Below are positions 34,026-44,581 of a stretch of DNA of 64,000 nucleotides, one piece after another; position 1 is the first letter of the stretch; each line of letters begins with the position of its first letter. The stretch is taken from the NCBI RefSeq assembly GCF_027595985.1, contig NC_073312.1:13822495-13886494 (forward strand), written 5' to 3'. The position numbers and the translations under genes were made by a program. Under the pieces are notes generated by a model. It made no database searches. It was not told where the DNA came from and saw only the letters and a program-made list of their open reading frames with translations. The DNA comes from Sorex araneus (taxonomy: Eukaryota > Chordata > Mammalia > Eulipotyphla > Soricidae).

Positions 34026-35956
34026 CACTCTCAGACTAAGCAGACCTAGTTGGCCGGGTCCCAGGAGACGCCAGGAATGATGTGCTGAGCAACTGAGTCT
34101 CTCAGGCACAAAAGAAATCCAACAGAACCATTTTCCACTGATGGAATCATTAGACACTCAGCTTGAAAGCCCAACTCTTGAACCGGGGCGGGGGGCGGGG
34201 CGGAAATAAAACCCAAATAGGCAGGGAGAAGTCTTGAAGGTTCAAGCTTTAGTTTTTGGTTGATGGGAACCTGGACAGTTGAGAGAGAATAAGGGTGGGG
34301 GCAAGAAAGTTCCCTAGGAGGGAGAAAAGAAGATCTCAAAGTGCTGTCAGCATGTGACAAGGCATTATTAAGGTTATAACCAACTGACCCATACGACTTG
34401 AAGCTTACAGCGAGCCTCACTCTCACCTTGCTCATTTTCTGTCCTTTGTCACAAAGGCACAGAGCTCCGTGCCAGCATGGCTGAAAGGATGTAGGTACCT
34501 GGGAACACAAAACGGGAAGCAATATGCAAAGTTTCCCTTCTCCCGTGTCCTGAAGCCAACTTCATCTCTTCCTCGAACCAGCTAGCTATCCGGAGCACTT
34601 CCAAGTACCAGGCAACGAGCCAGGATGTGAATGTAAGCAGCCCTGTCCTGCTGTGGGGGACCCAGAACAATGGTCCTCCCTGGGAGACGCTGTGTCCTCT
34701 CCCCCCATGACGTGGCCATGAAGAGAGGTGTTTCTGGTTGGGCGGGGAAAGCGACTATTGGCATCTAGAAGGTAGAGGCCAGGAGTTCTAACATCCTACA
34801 CTGTGCCCATCACCAAGAACTACCCTGCCTCAGCTGTCACTAGTGCTGAACACTGGCTGTCTAGAATGGTCTAATGAGGTCACGTCAAGACACCTTTGTC
34901 CTCTATACCAGCATTCTTCAACCTCTCTAGACCTGCAAACTGGCACCCATGTATGGACTGGTGGTTGGAGTATGTTGGTCTACACCGAGAGCTGAATGGT
35001 GGGGGTGGGGGGCAGGGAATGTGGATGTCCAGGGAGGGAGGAGGTGGTGGGGTTGGAGAGAACAGAGCTTTATGGACCAAAGACATCACAGGCAAAGGCC
35101 CACAGAGCTTAGCAGTAGCTTCGCTCTGGTGTGGCTAGAGGGAACGAGCGTGTGTGAGCTGGCGTGGAGGCCAAGTGAGGGAGCGAACTCAGTGCTCCAC
35201 TGGGGAGAAGGAGCTTGCTGGCATCCAAGGAGATGTCACCGACACCTGAACAGAGTTGAATCTCAACTCAGCTCCATCTCTCTCCACGACCGACCGACAT
35301 GCGGTGCGGCCTTGAACGAGACACTTAACCTCAGAGTTTCTAAACCCAGTTTTAGAAAACGAAACGAAGCGGAGGGTGGAGGGGGAGAATAATGCCTACC
35401 TCTGGTGGTCGTGTTGGGATGCAACAAGAGAAGACACACAGGCACGGCCTGGCACAGCGCCACCGAGAACAGACAGTTCTCCCCTGTGCATTGGAAGAGG
35501 TCATCCCGGCCCAGGGCGGTAAATGAAAGTGAAGGACACCCCTCCCGGGGAACACAAAGCAAAGCAAAAACAAAACACGGAGATTTGCCAGAACAAAAAC
35601 TAGCTTAAGCAAAGCAGCCTTTTCCGACTTGCCTTCAAGTCCTTGAGGACAACAGCTGGTAACCTTAAGGAACAAAAACGGCTACACGAACAGCTTCCCG
35701 GCCCATTGAAATCAAGTCCTTTGAAGATACAATTGTCCCAGATCAATGGGACGAGTGTCCGTCCGGCTGCGTCAGCGTGAGAGATGCATTCCAGGTGAGC
35801 CCGCAGAGCATCAATCTTTCCTGCGACTCCACGCACAGGTGCTGATGAACTTGCCCCCTGGCTGGGGCACAGAGCCAAGGGATTTGGGTCCCAAGGTGCC
35901 TCCAGACAAATCTTTCCAGGAATTACCTTGGTCCAAAAAAAAGAAAAAGCATCTTG
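34026..35956. other. Intergenic DNA with a MIR remnant
   Basis: 35275-35470 resembles MIR (GAACGAGACACTTAACCTCA, CACGGCCTGGCACAG). The rest is unique. Confidence 0.45.
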
Positions 35957-36142
35957 ATGGGTCGGAACAATAGTACTGTGGGCAAGGTGCTTGCCTTGTA
36001 CGTGACCCACCAGGCTTGAGACCCAGCATCCCATATGGTTGCTCCTGGGCACTTCCAGGAGTAATTCCTTAGCCCTGAGCAAGGAGTAAACCCTGACCTT
36101 CACGGGTTGTGGCCCCAAATGAAAAAAAAAAAAAAAAAAAAG
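35957..36142 (+). repeat. Shrew SINE type I, nearest to the TCF7L2 3' end
   Basis: GGAACAATAGTACTGTGGGC head, CATCCCATATGGTTGCTCC and A20 tail. No SINE follows for 11.7 kb. Confidence 0.88.
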
Positions 36143-36679
36143 TAAACGATTTTTAAATTGCCTGGCTCAACAACTGCTCACTGCAAGTTAAGGGATTCAC
36201 ACATTCTCTCTGGGCCTGCCTTCCCCAAGCATCTCTCCTTTTGTGCTTCTTAGAAATAAGTTAGGATGCTTTCGCACCTGCAGTCCGTCAGTGGTATACA
36301 CAACGTGGTTTCGGAAGTCGGCTTCTGGAGGACCCGGTCTCATCAGCCAGAATCATCACATCCTTTCTGACCCCGGGAGAGAGGGACCACCAGCATCTCT
36401 CGGGGACTCGTTCCAGCCACAAGAGGGATCTTCCTCTGTGCTTTACTTTGAGAAATGAATTCGCCAAGTGCACAAATGGGCATTAAGAATAAAAGGGAAA
36501 GAAAAAAAAATTATTCTACCCTTTCAAAGAGTTCCAGCACCCTACTTTGGTATGCACGTCCCCATGCTTCACTCACAGGCTTTCCAGTTCCAGCTTGGAA
36601 TTTGCTTCTTTGGCTGAAGTCCATCTGGTTCCCCCAGAGAGAAAGTCCAAACCACAGACACAAGTGACCAGCCTTTATC
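36143..36679. other. Unique sequence just downstream of TCF7L2
   Basis: No feature beyond the GT-rich poly(A) downstream element next to 36680. Confidence 0.5.
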
Positions 36680-36697
36680 TGCACATACTAAGTTGTT

Positions 36698-36703
36698 TTT
36701 ATT
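36698..36703 (-). terminator. TCF7L2: Distal poly(A) signal AATAAA
   Basis: Minus-strand AATAAA, followed about 18 nt later by a CA-type cleavage site and then a GT-rich stretch (CTTGTGTCTGTGGTTTGG), the expected downstream element. A second AATAAA lies at 36745-36750, 42 nt upstream in the transcript. Confidence 0.8.
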
Positions 36704-38126
36704 AATCCAGAACAGCATGCTACAGATACTGTACAGCATGAACATTTATTCATTACAAAAATGGCTTCCCAACCATTAAAAATGAAATTGGAATAAGAGC
36801 ATAAAACGGAACAGGAACATCACAACTGTTAGGAAACATTCAAAGTATTCACAAAAAAAATGTTATCGTTAGCATTTTAATAAACCAGAGAAAAACTGGA
36901 GACAGTTTTACAATCGCTTCATGTCAACTACAATGGCACTGAATGAACAGGTTTCAGCTTTATACAGCATTTTGCAACATCAACATGCCTAGGTTTTTTT
37001 TTTTTTATTTTTAAAGTCTGCCACCGACTTGTATGTAATACATGTACATACAAGCGGCAGCTGGATTTTTCCTTTAAGAGTAATCTAATATACAGAATTT
37101 TGGCCCGTAAGGGTTTATACCTCTTCATTTAAAATGCTTTCTGGACAATCTGCTACCAAACACATCTTGTTATAGGTGACATTAAACCTACATACAAATC
37201 TAACTATGTAACATCACAGCGAAACATGATGAACAAAAATTACAGCATTAAAAAGAGGGAGAAAGCGAAAGTCACTGAGAATTTTGGCACATCAAGTTCT
37301 GCACAGTCAGTTCATGTTCTAGGGGCACAGGAGCTCCAACGGGGCGCGGGCACGAGCACCCCGTCGCGCGCACGGCCTTGCTAAAATTCCCTCACCGATT
37401 TTCAAGTCTTGTTTTATAGAATGGCTTTTAAAGCAACTTTTGTTAATGCTACTGATCCCTTAATGCAACTATTAATGTCCATTTGGCCGCATCTGGGTTT
37501 CATACAGAAAAAAATAAAAAGTCAAAAAAAAAGGGCAACAAAAAATAATATATACACATTTTATATATAAACTTAAAAACCTTGTACAAATGAATTGTTA
37601 TATATAAGATGCTTATGCTAAAGGGGGGAAAAACTTTACACAGTTTCAGGAAAAAAAAAAAGAGAACATAGTTTAAAGGGGATGACGAACAGGCAGGACG
37701 AGCGATCTCTAAAGCAATAAATACTACTGGTCAACAGTGCTGTGATCTGTTTCATTCTGAGCAGCTCCCCTCCCCCCAAAGGAACAACACCAGGGAACAA
37801 GGTATATTAACACATTTTTTAACCCTTTGTTTCTGTACATTTAAACAATAACAAGTAACATCACAATAAAAGTTGTTTCACACAGAAAAAAAATAAAAAT
37901 AAAAAGGAAAAGGTCACGGCACGGCATTCATGTGCCCTTGGGGTCTCAAAACCAGATGTAAAATGATTGGTTCGCAAGCTCGTATTCAATACAAATAATA
38001 CAGAACCAACTCCTTCTGGAGGGCTGCTTCCAAATTGCTTTTTTTTTCCTTTTTTTTTTTTGCATTTTAATCAGTCTTTTAAAACTAAGCTATCGGAACT
38101 ACATAACAGTTATGTATATATATATA

Positions 38127-38140
38127 TTTATTTATTTATT
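38127..38140 (-). terminator. TCF7L2: Possible proximal poly(A) signal cluster
   Basis: Three overlapping AATAAA hexamers (AATAAATAAATAAA) on the minus strand about 320 nt after the stop codon. They could support a short 3' UTR form. They may also be a simple repeat without function. Confidence 0.4.
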
Positions 38141-38457
38141 TTTTTAAACGCTACAAAGACTTTAAACAGCTGTTGATAAAAATTTTGGTAGAATCATGAG
38201 GTTCTTCTCTCATCTATTTAAAAGGAGACATTGAAATAAGAATGGGTCAAATATTGACCAATGAACTCCATAAACATCAACTAATGTAGCCACGTGGCAC
38301 AAACTCCAAAAAAAAAAAAAAAACCAAAAAAAAAAAAAAAAACACGAAACGAAACGAAAGGAAACGGAGTACAAAACAGAACCTTTCCAAGGGCGGGCGG
38401 AAACCAGGAGAAGCTGAACCCAAAGCAAACACGACACAGAGCAAACCGGGCCGAGAG

Positions 38458-38878
38458 CTACTCTAGAGACTTGGTGACGAGGGAGAGAGGTTGGGGCTGC
38501 GGCCCGGCCAGAGAGCTGTGGGAATGTAAGGAAGAAGTCGACGGCTGGGCCAGGGCTGAGGAGGGGAGGCTGGGCGGCGGCAGGCCGGCGGGAGGCAGGT
38601 CCAGGGCCCCGTTGGGACAGAGGGCGGGGGCCTTGCCGTGGGCCTCGGCCAGCAGGAGGGCGGGCGGCGGCGGCAGCATGGAGAGGTGGGCCAGGGGGTC
38701 GGGCTTCAGGGAGAGCGAGAGAGGCTGGGTCTGCTCAGTCTGTGACTTGGCGTCGTGCGGGGGGGAGCCTAGCAGGTTGGGGGAGGGAGGAGGCGAGTCT
38801 AGTAAGCTTCCATCTGAAGAGGGTGGACTGAGGCAGCTGCCTTCACCTTGTATGTAGCGAACGCACTTTTTTTTTCTC
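38458..38878 (-). CDS. TCF7L2: TCF7L2 terminal coding exon: end of C-clamp and CtBP motifs (exon 17 equivalent)
   Basis: 421 coding nt from acceptor TGTTTCTAG to stop TAG (38458-38460). In the long frame it starts RKKKCVRYIQGEGSC, the last C-clamp cysteine and basic patch, then SPPSSDGSLLDSPPPSPNLL. It holds two CtBP-type motifs, PLSLS (in QPLSLSLKPDP) and PLSLV at the very end (PLSLVTKSLE). Entered in phase 1 instead, it reads E-K-K-S-A-F-A-T-Y-K-V-K and ends at TAG 38799-38801, the short isoform. The region between the CtBP motifs is GC-rich and diverges from the human text I remember (for example AEAHGKAPALC, LPPAGLPPPSLPS), while both ends are conserved. Confidence 0.98.
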
Positions 38879-39511
38879 CTAGAAACAGGGGGGGAAGAGA
38901 GTCATCGGTGAATAGCGGGCAACGATGCGGAGGGAGAGAAGCCACCACTCACTGCGCAGAGCCCCCTGGAGGTGGCCTCCGGGCCGTCCCCTGAGTGTGT
39001 GCGGGGGGAGACCAGGGGCCCAGGAGGGAGAGGCCAGGGTGCCAAGCGCCCTTCATGCCTGCCCACGCCTCCACCTACCGTGGCGAACGGACGGGACAGA
39101 GGAGAACGGGCCCTGCCGACGGGCGTCTCCTGCCCCCCCAGAGCATCTGGCCGGTCCCTACGGACACAAGCCAGCAGCAGGCAGAGGGCCACGGGGGTCT
39201 GAACCAAGAGGCTGGTTACTGCTCGGCCGGCTCAGACATCCCCTCCTCGCCCACCCTCGCCCGCCTCCAGCCCACTCCTGCCCCTACCCCAATGGTGTGC
39301 ACGTGTGTGCGTGCGTGCATGTGTGCGTGCATGTGTGTGTGTGTGTGTATGGGGTGTGGGGGGGTGAGTGCAGGTGTGTGAAAGAGAAAGACAGAGCTCC
39401 CCATCCTAGGCGCCTCTTATCAAAGGCTGACTGTCGAGCCCACGGAACTGGGAGGCAGCGCTAGCAAGAGACTTAAAAGTTTTGCAACCTCCACCCACAA
39501 CACCAACCATC

Positions 39512-39562
39512 GCCACCACCACCGCCACCACCACCACCACCACCACCACCACCACCACCACC
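39512..39562 (+). repeat. (CCA)n microsatellite
   Basis: About 16 near-perfect CCA units in the intron before the terminal exon. Confidence 0.97.
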
Positions 39563-41500
39563 GTTTGGAGAGCTTTCGGGCTTGTCTGTTAAGAACCACA
39601 CCAAATCAAGAGAGGTCAGAATCAGGTGAAAGGGGGGCGGGGGGGAACGAAAATAAAACAAACAAACAAAGAAAAAAAAACAAACCAAAGAACTAAACCA
39701 AAAACCAAAACTCGAAACAAAACAAAAGAAATTTTAAAAAAAACCACCAAAAAACAGGTAGAAGAGGATAAACAAAGGCGGGGGAGGGGGGAAGAATAAG
39801 AAAACAGAAAATGACCCAAAGGAACAAGAATAACTGGTTGTATGGCCTGCAGGTTGTGGATTAAATTATGATTCCATCTTGATTCCCCCTCCTCCCCCAA
39901 GATTTGGGGTCCTCCCCTCCCCCGCCCCACCGGGAGAAGGCTGGAAGGAGAGACAGTGAGATGGAATGGAGGGGCCTTCGGACCTTGCCCATAGGCCAAG
40001 GCCTGGGGGAGGGGAGGGGGGGGTGCAGTATGTCACAAGAGGTGACAAGAAGTGCCAGGGGCTCACAGGACGGACCTTCTTGGGGCCGGGAGCAGTGATG
40101 AGCGCGGAAACCAGAAAGACTCTACCATGGCCCTACAAACAACGCTAGACGCTCCCTGCCCCACCTCCAGCTGATGGAAGAAACAGGGACGAGAACTTCC
40201 GCGCTGCGTGCTCAGCATCAAAGGTGGGCAAATCAACTCAAGAAATGGAGTGTGTGACCGCGCGGCTCTTCCTACGGTTAGATTAATCCCAGACCGATGG
40301 GCCGATGCGCGGCAGGAAGGGTGAGGCGGGGGACCAACCCCACTCGCGCCATGCAAATCATGGGCAAACATGCTGGGCTGCGGAGGTCAAGAGTCAGAAC
40401 CCAAAGTGTGTGCGTGCCGGCCAGCTCCCCGCTGCAGGAAAGCAACTAGCTGCCTCCGGGCCGAGGGTGACCGCGGTCAGCTGTCACCAACCTCCTTGGG
40501 AAAAAAGGGATTTCCTCCTCGGGCCTGGGCCTCAGATCATGCCACCCAGTGCCCGGGCCATGGACTCAGCAAAACAGCAGGAGCGGGGGAGAGGCAGGGG
40601 GTTAAGAGGTGGGGAGGGGCATGCTTGGCCTTCCAGAGGCGGACACCCACTGGGCAAGGAACCTCAGGGTCTACTGGTCGCCACGCTTGGTGGGAAGGAA
40701 CTCGTGGGGTGGGGGGATGAGTTCAGCCCCCGTCATTCCCTTCTTCCTCTTCTGGGATAGCCTGTGGGTTCTGCTCCCATCCCAGGAACCCGAGATACAT
40801 AATTAAGCCTCCAAAGTGTTTTACACCACCTTAGTCTGCAGATCAAAGCATGCTCAAAAAACTAAGATGTCCATGCATTAAAAAAAAAAAAAAAAGGAGG
40901 GGGTTGGGGGAGAGAGGGAAGAGGGCTAGGGACCAGGAGCGGGTATCAGCCAAACTGAAAAAAAAAAAAAGCAACAGGGACAAATGAGAGGAGGAAGAGG
41001 AGGAGGAGGGAGGAGCCAGGAGGAAAGGCGGGAAGGGCAGGAAGCCGCCCTGCGTGCTGCACCAGGGCGGAGAGGCGAGAGGGGGAAAGCAACTTGGTGG
41101 GCTCCAAACAGAACATCTTGCTCAGATGCCCTCACATGAAGTCAGAGGCCCTGCGCAGAGCAAGGGAGGGGCCCGGGCTGGCTTAAGGAGTGGTTCTAGG
41201 GTTCCCTTCCGCCTCTCCCCTTCGACGACAGGGAAGTTTCCGGGCCACGGGGGCGAGTGGGACACTGCACTTGGGAACATGGAGACTGTGAATGACAAGC
41301 CACAGCCACACTCCTTCCTACCAGCAGCCACGCCAACGGTAAGTGAGAGCACACATTCGCACCCCCACACCCCCACACCCACACACCCACACACACAGAG
41401 ATTCGTTTCTGCCAGAAAAAAATGCCTTGCTTTGCCACTGTGTGTCTTTTCAAACTCACATTTTCCTTCTCATGCGAGCACTGTTAGCTCCCGGCAAAGC

Positions 41501-41522
41501 GGGGGGGGGGGGGGGGGGGGGG
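41501..41522 (+). repeat. G22 homopolymer
   Basis: Uninterrupted run of 22 G in the last intron (C22 in the transcript). Confidence 0.97.
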
Positions 41523-42754
41523 AAGGGGAGAGGGGTGGTCGATGGGACAAGCCTGATCCTTCCCCACCGGGGCCTACTTCCAACTGGGGGTGGCCTCTGA
41601 CAAACCCACTTTCAGCTTCTTGTGGCCTGGGAGAATCAGGCTCCTTCCTGACCCTGTTGTGAAATACCCCCTCCACGGAGTGAGAAGCGCGTCGGTGATA
41701 AAGCTTTTAAGGTATGTGGAACCCCCCACCCCCCACGCCCCTCGGAGAACACCAGCCACCAAAAGACCTTTCTAAGGGTGCTGGGTCCTGGGATCTCCTA
41801 GTTCCCAGTGACAACCACCCCCACTCTGCCCCTGCGCCCCGCTCCACCCTAGAAAATCATGGTGCCAACAACAATCAGAGCGCCAGTGGCCGGCATCTGT
41901 TCTCAGTGCAACAGTCAAACAAATCTGGTCTCGGGGGGAAAGCCTCACACCACACCCCCCGCCCCAAGTGTTTTCGGCAAGGTGTGAGCCGTGTCTCTGA
42001 TGGGATTATGTCTGTCTGGCTAATGGCAGGAATGACAACTTTCAGCAGGGGGAAAAATGCTTCTGAAAGAAAAGAGGGATTCATCGACCACCACGCACTC
42101 ACTCCCACGACTCACACAAACAAGCCGCACGGCGGACGTGAACCCCGGGGTGCAGGGCACCCCAGAGGAAAGAAGGGCGAGGAGGGGGAAGGAGACGCTT
42201 CCTAGGGAGGGGTGCCCTCGGGGAGCTAATCCTTCTCTAGAGCAGGACTGCAAGGCTGCAGCGCTGGGTGCCTGGTCACTCAACCCCGGACCATCGCACT
42301 GCCCAGCAAGAGGCCACCTCCTCCCGGACTCCTCGGTAAGCTGATGTTCTTCCCTCAGCGTCCCCAAAGGCTGCCGCTGCACAGTGGGGAGATTGGACGG
42401 TGTGAACGTGTCGCCTCACAGAATCAGTGGAGGTGTCCTGTCCTGCCCCAAGGCCCGGGGGCCTCTCTCGGTGGTCGGAGGTGTTGGGGGGCAGAGGTGT
42501 GCGTGGGGGAGGGGGTGTTCCCTCAACATCTGGTCCATACAAGCTACTTTACCGATCTCTCATAAAGGCTGGTCAGGGCGGAGGGAAGAGACACGGGACA
42601 CTCGTGGGCATGCACGTAATGGGATGGACATCTGATCTAACGTCTACACACGCAACACATGGCGGAGGCATGGAGAGAGGGACACGCGACACGGGATCAC
42701 TAACAAACAGGGAGGAGTGTTTGAGGGGGGGGGGCGCGGGGTTGAGATACCTAC

Positions 42755-42779
42755 CATCATAATATTCCAAATTCAAAGA
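42755..42779 (-). CDS. TCF7L2: Candidate 25-nt TCF7L2 microexon (possible exon 16)
   Basis: On the minus strand a T-rich tract (TTTGTTGTTTCTTTGTTCTG) and ACAAGCAG precede 25 nt that are followed by donor GTAGGTATC. After either C-clamp exon it would encode S-L and stop (AGT CTT TGA). After exon 12 or 13 it would encode V-F-E-F-G-I-L and stop. So inclusion truncates the protein before the terminal exon. The position between the last 73-nt exon and the terminal exon matches an 'exon 16' in the 17-exon human numbering as I recall it. The splice sites are seen; use in mRNA is inference. Confidence 0.55.
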
Positions 42780-43741
42780 CTGCTTGTATCAGAACAAAGA
42801 AACAACAAATTTAACCAAAGTGGTCATTAAAGGGGAGGGAAAGAGACAGGAGCTAGTGGGCAGCCCTCCACCGAGAAGGGAGTTAAGCCTGCGCCTTCCC
42901 TGGAGTCACGGGCTGGACGGAGACCTGCAGGGGACACGGGGCTTGTTTATGTGGCCGTTTCTCTGACCGGTTAGGGGAGGGGGCCGGGATGGGAGCCGAG
43001 GCTTCGTCCCTCTCTCCCTGCTTACTCATGTCTCCCCTCCTGCAGGCCTTGCGGACCCTGCCCTCTGGGACCCCGCGTGCACGCCGGTCAGTGCCACGCT
43101 TCTTTGTCAGCTCTGCAAGCCCGTGTCAGCTAAGCAAGCCCCTCCGTACAGAGACGTGTGGTTTTTAAACAGAAAACGAAAACGAAAACGAAACAGAACT
43201 AAAAAAAGCCTGCCCCGAGCACTTTCTCCGAGTGTCTGACGGCAGAGCACGGGAGTGCGGACGCCAAGTTTCATCTCAGCTCCTTCAAACCTCGGGGAAC
43301 GGGGCTGGGCAGGGGGTGGAGTGGGGTGGGGGTGGGGGGGTGGGCTCAGCATAGGGGCCAGTTCCTGGGTGCTGCTGGCTTGCAAGGCAAAAAGCTAAGG
43401 AAGTGCCTGTCCTCGGCTGGGTAAGGGGCAGGAGGTGGGGCAGATGGTGTGTGTGTGGGGGGGGGGGCTTGGGGGGGTCTCAGTCCTAGCACTGGGTGCC
43501 TGGAGGTCTGTTTATTTGTAAGAGCAGGGGCTGTGGGGGAAGAGAGAAAGAGAGAGAGAGAGAGAAAGTGGGGAGAGGACAAGGCATAAAATTAGCGAGG
43601 GAATTTGGAAGAGTGAGGGTCATTAGTCATTGATGCCAGGGAGAAAGTAGATGGGAGCGAGGTCAAAATAGCTTGACCCTGGAAGGTACCAGAAGGACAG
43701 AACGCTTTGATTTTCCCAAAGGCCTCACAGTGGTAATATAC
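42780..43741 (-). other. TCF7L2: Intron 15-16 (if the microexon is used), 962 nt
   Basis: Unique sequence with G-rich plus-strand tracts around 43310-43480. No SINE. Confidence 0.7.
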
Positions 43742-43814
43742 CTGCATGGCTTGCACCATAAAGTCTGTCGGTCAAGCCCGAACAGTGCCCGACACTTCTT
43801 TGGAGTATTTGCAT
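43742..43814 (-). CDS. TCF7L2: TCF7L2 C-clamp exon, variant B (exon 15 equivalent)
   Basis: 73 nt, phase 1 in, phase 2 out; acceptor TTATGCTAACAG, donor GTATATT. It encodes DANTPKK then CRALFGLDRQTLWCKPC and half of R, an alternative C-clamp core that keeps all cysteines but changes R-F to L-F and the loop. If spliced after variant A instead of replacing it, it is read in another frame as C-K-Y-S-K-E-V-S-G-T-V-R-A and stops at TGA 43772-43774, which reproduces the known medium isoform ending. Confidence 0.98.
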
Positions 43815-44508
43815 CTGTTAGCATAAGGTAAACACAAAAAATACAACACAATGGTGGGTCGTGCTCAGTTGGAGGTGAAATCTCAGCTAGGCTCACTGGT
43901 CTTCTCTATCACCTTGGCGCTACTGATCTTCCCTCACCAGGGAGGTGAAAGAAAGGACTGCTACGAGCCAAAAGAACAACATAAAATAAAAAACGATAAA
44001 ACACATAAAACAAAAAAACAACAACCAAAAAAATAAAAGCAAAACCAAAAGAAAACCAGAAACCAACAAAAAACAACAACAAAAAAAAAAAAAGGAAAAA
44101 AATAAATAAATTAAAAAAAAAAAAGAGAGAGAGAGAAGAGGAGGGGAAAGGTGACGTTGTTGGCGTCTACCTAGGCCAGCTGACGAAGGAGGTCACTGAG
44201 CCCCGTCCCGGGCTGTCGGGAGGAGGGGGTGGCAGGCAGGCCACGTTCCCTGGGAGGGGCGCCCTGGGGCTGGCTGTCGCTCACCCGAGGATGCACAAAG
44301 GATGCTGTTTTACAGTGGCATTTTGGCTAGCAGCAGCGGGGGGAACAAGCATACCCCTCACACAGCCCCGTCGCACTTGGCAGTGCCCCGCGCCCTCATG
44401 GTGCCTACAGTCCACACACAGAACTACCAAGCGACAGGCCAGAGAAGGGGGAAGGACGGAAAGAGACCAGCTGCAAACCAGCACAGCGAATCTGGGATCT
44501 ATACACAC
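43815..44508 (-). other. TCF7L2: Intron 14-15, 694 nt
   Basis: Separates the two paralogous C-clamp exons. It holds long A-rich plus-strand stretches (T-rich in the RNA) at 43980-44130 and no SINE. Confidence 0.85.
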
Positions 44509-44581
44509 CTGCAAGGGCCGCACCAGTTATTCTGTTGATCAAGGCCAAAGCGCGCTCGGCATTTCTTAGGAGCGCTCAGGT
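44509..44581 (-). CDS. TCF7L2: TCF7L2 C-clamp exon, variant A (exon 14 equivalent)
   Basis: 73 nt, phase 1 in, phase 2 out; acceptor TTGAACTCATTCAG, donor GTGTGTA. It encodes DLSAPKK then [17 protein letters not shown] and half of R. With RRKKKCVRYI from the terminal exon it builds the C-clamp, an auxiliary DNA-binding domain of four cysteines (C-R-A-R-F, W-C, P-C, K-C) that reads the helper site beside the Wnt element. It is a paralogue of the exon at 43742-43814: same length, same phases, aligned cysteines. Confidence 0.98.

Larger units (their letters stand above)
36680..38457 (-). other. TCF7L2: TCF7L2 3' UTR
   Basis: About 1.78 kb from the stop codon to the probable poly(A) site. It is AT-rich, free of SINEs and simple on the whole, with T/A homopolymers, as expected for the conserved TCF7L2 3' UTR. 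The length agrees with the human UTR as I remember it. The exact cleavage position is inferred from the distance to the AATAAA at 36698-36703. Confidence 0.85.
38879..42754 (-). other. TCF7L2: Intron before terminal exon, 3.9 kb, SINE-free
   Basis: GC-rich with long purine and homopolymer tracts: (CCA)n at 39512-39562, A/C-rich 39640-39770, G22 at 41501-41522, CA/CAC-rich 41350-41400. No interspersed repeat is recognised in this interval. Confidence 0.8.
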
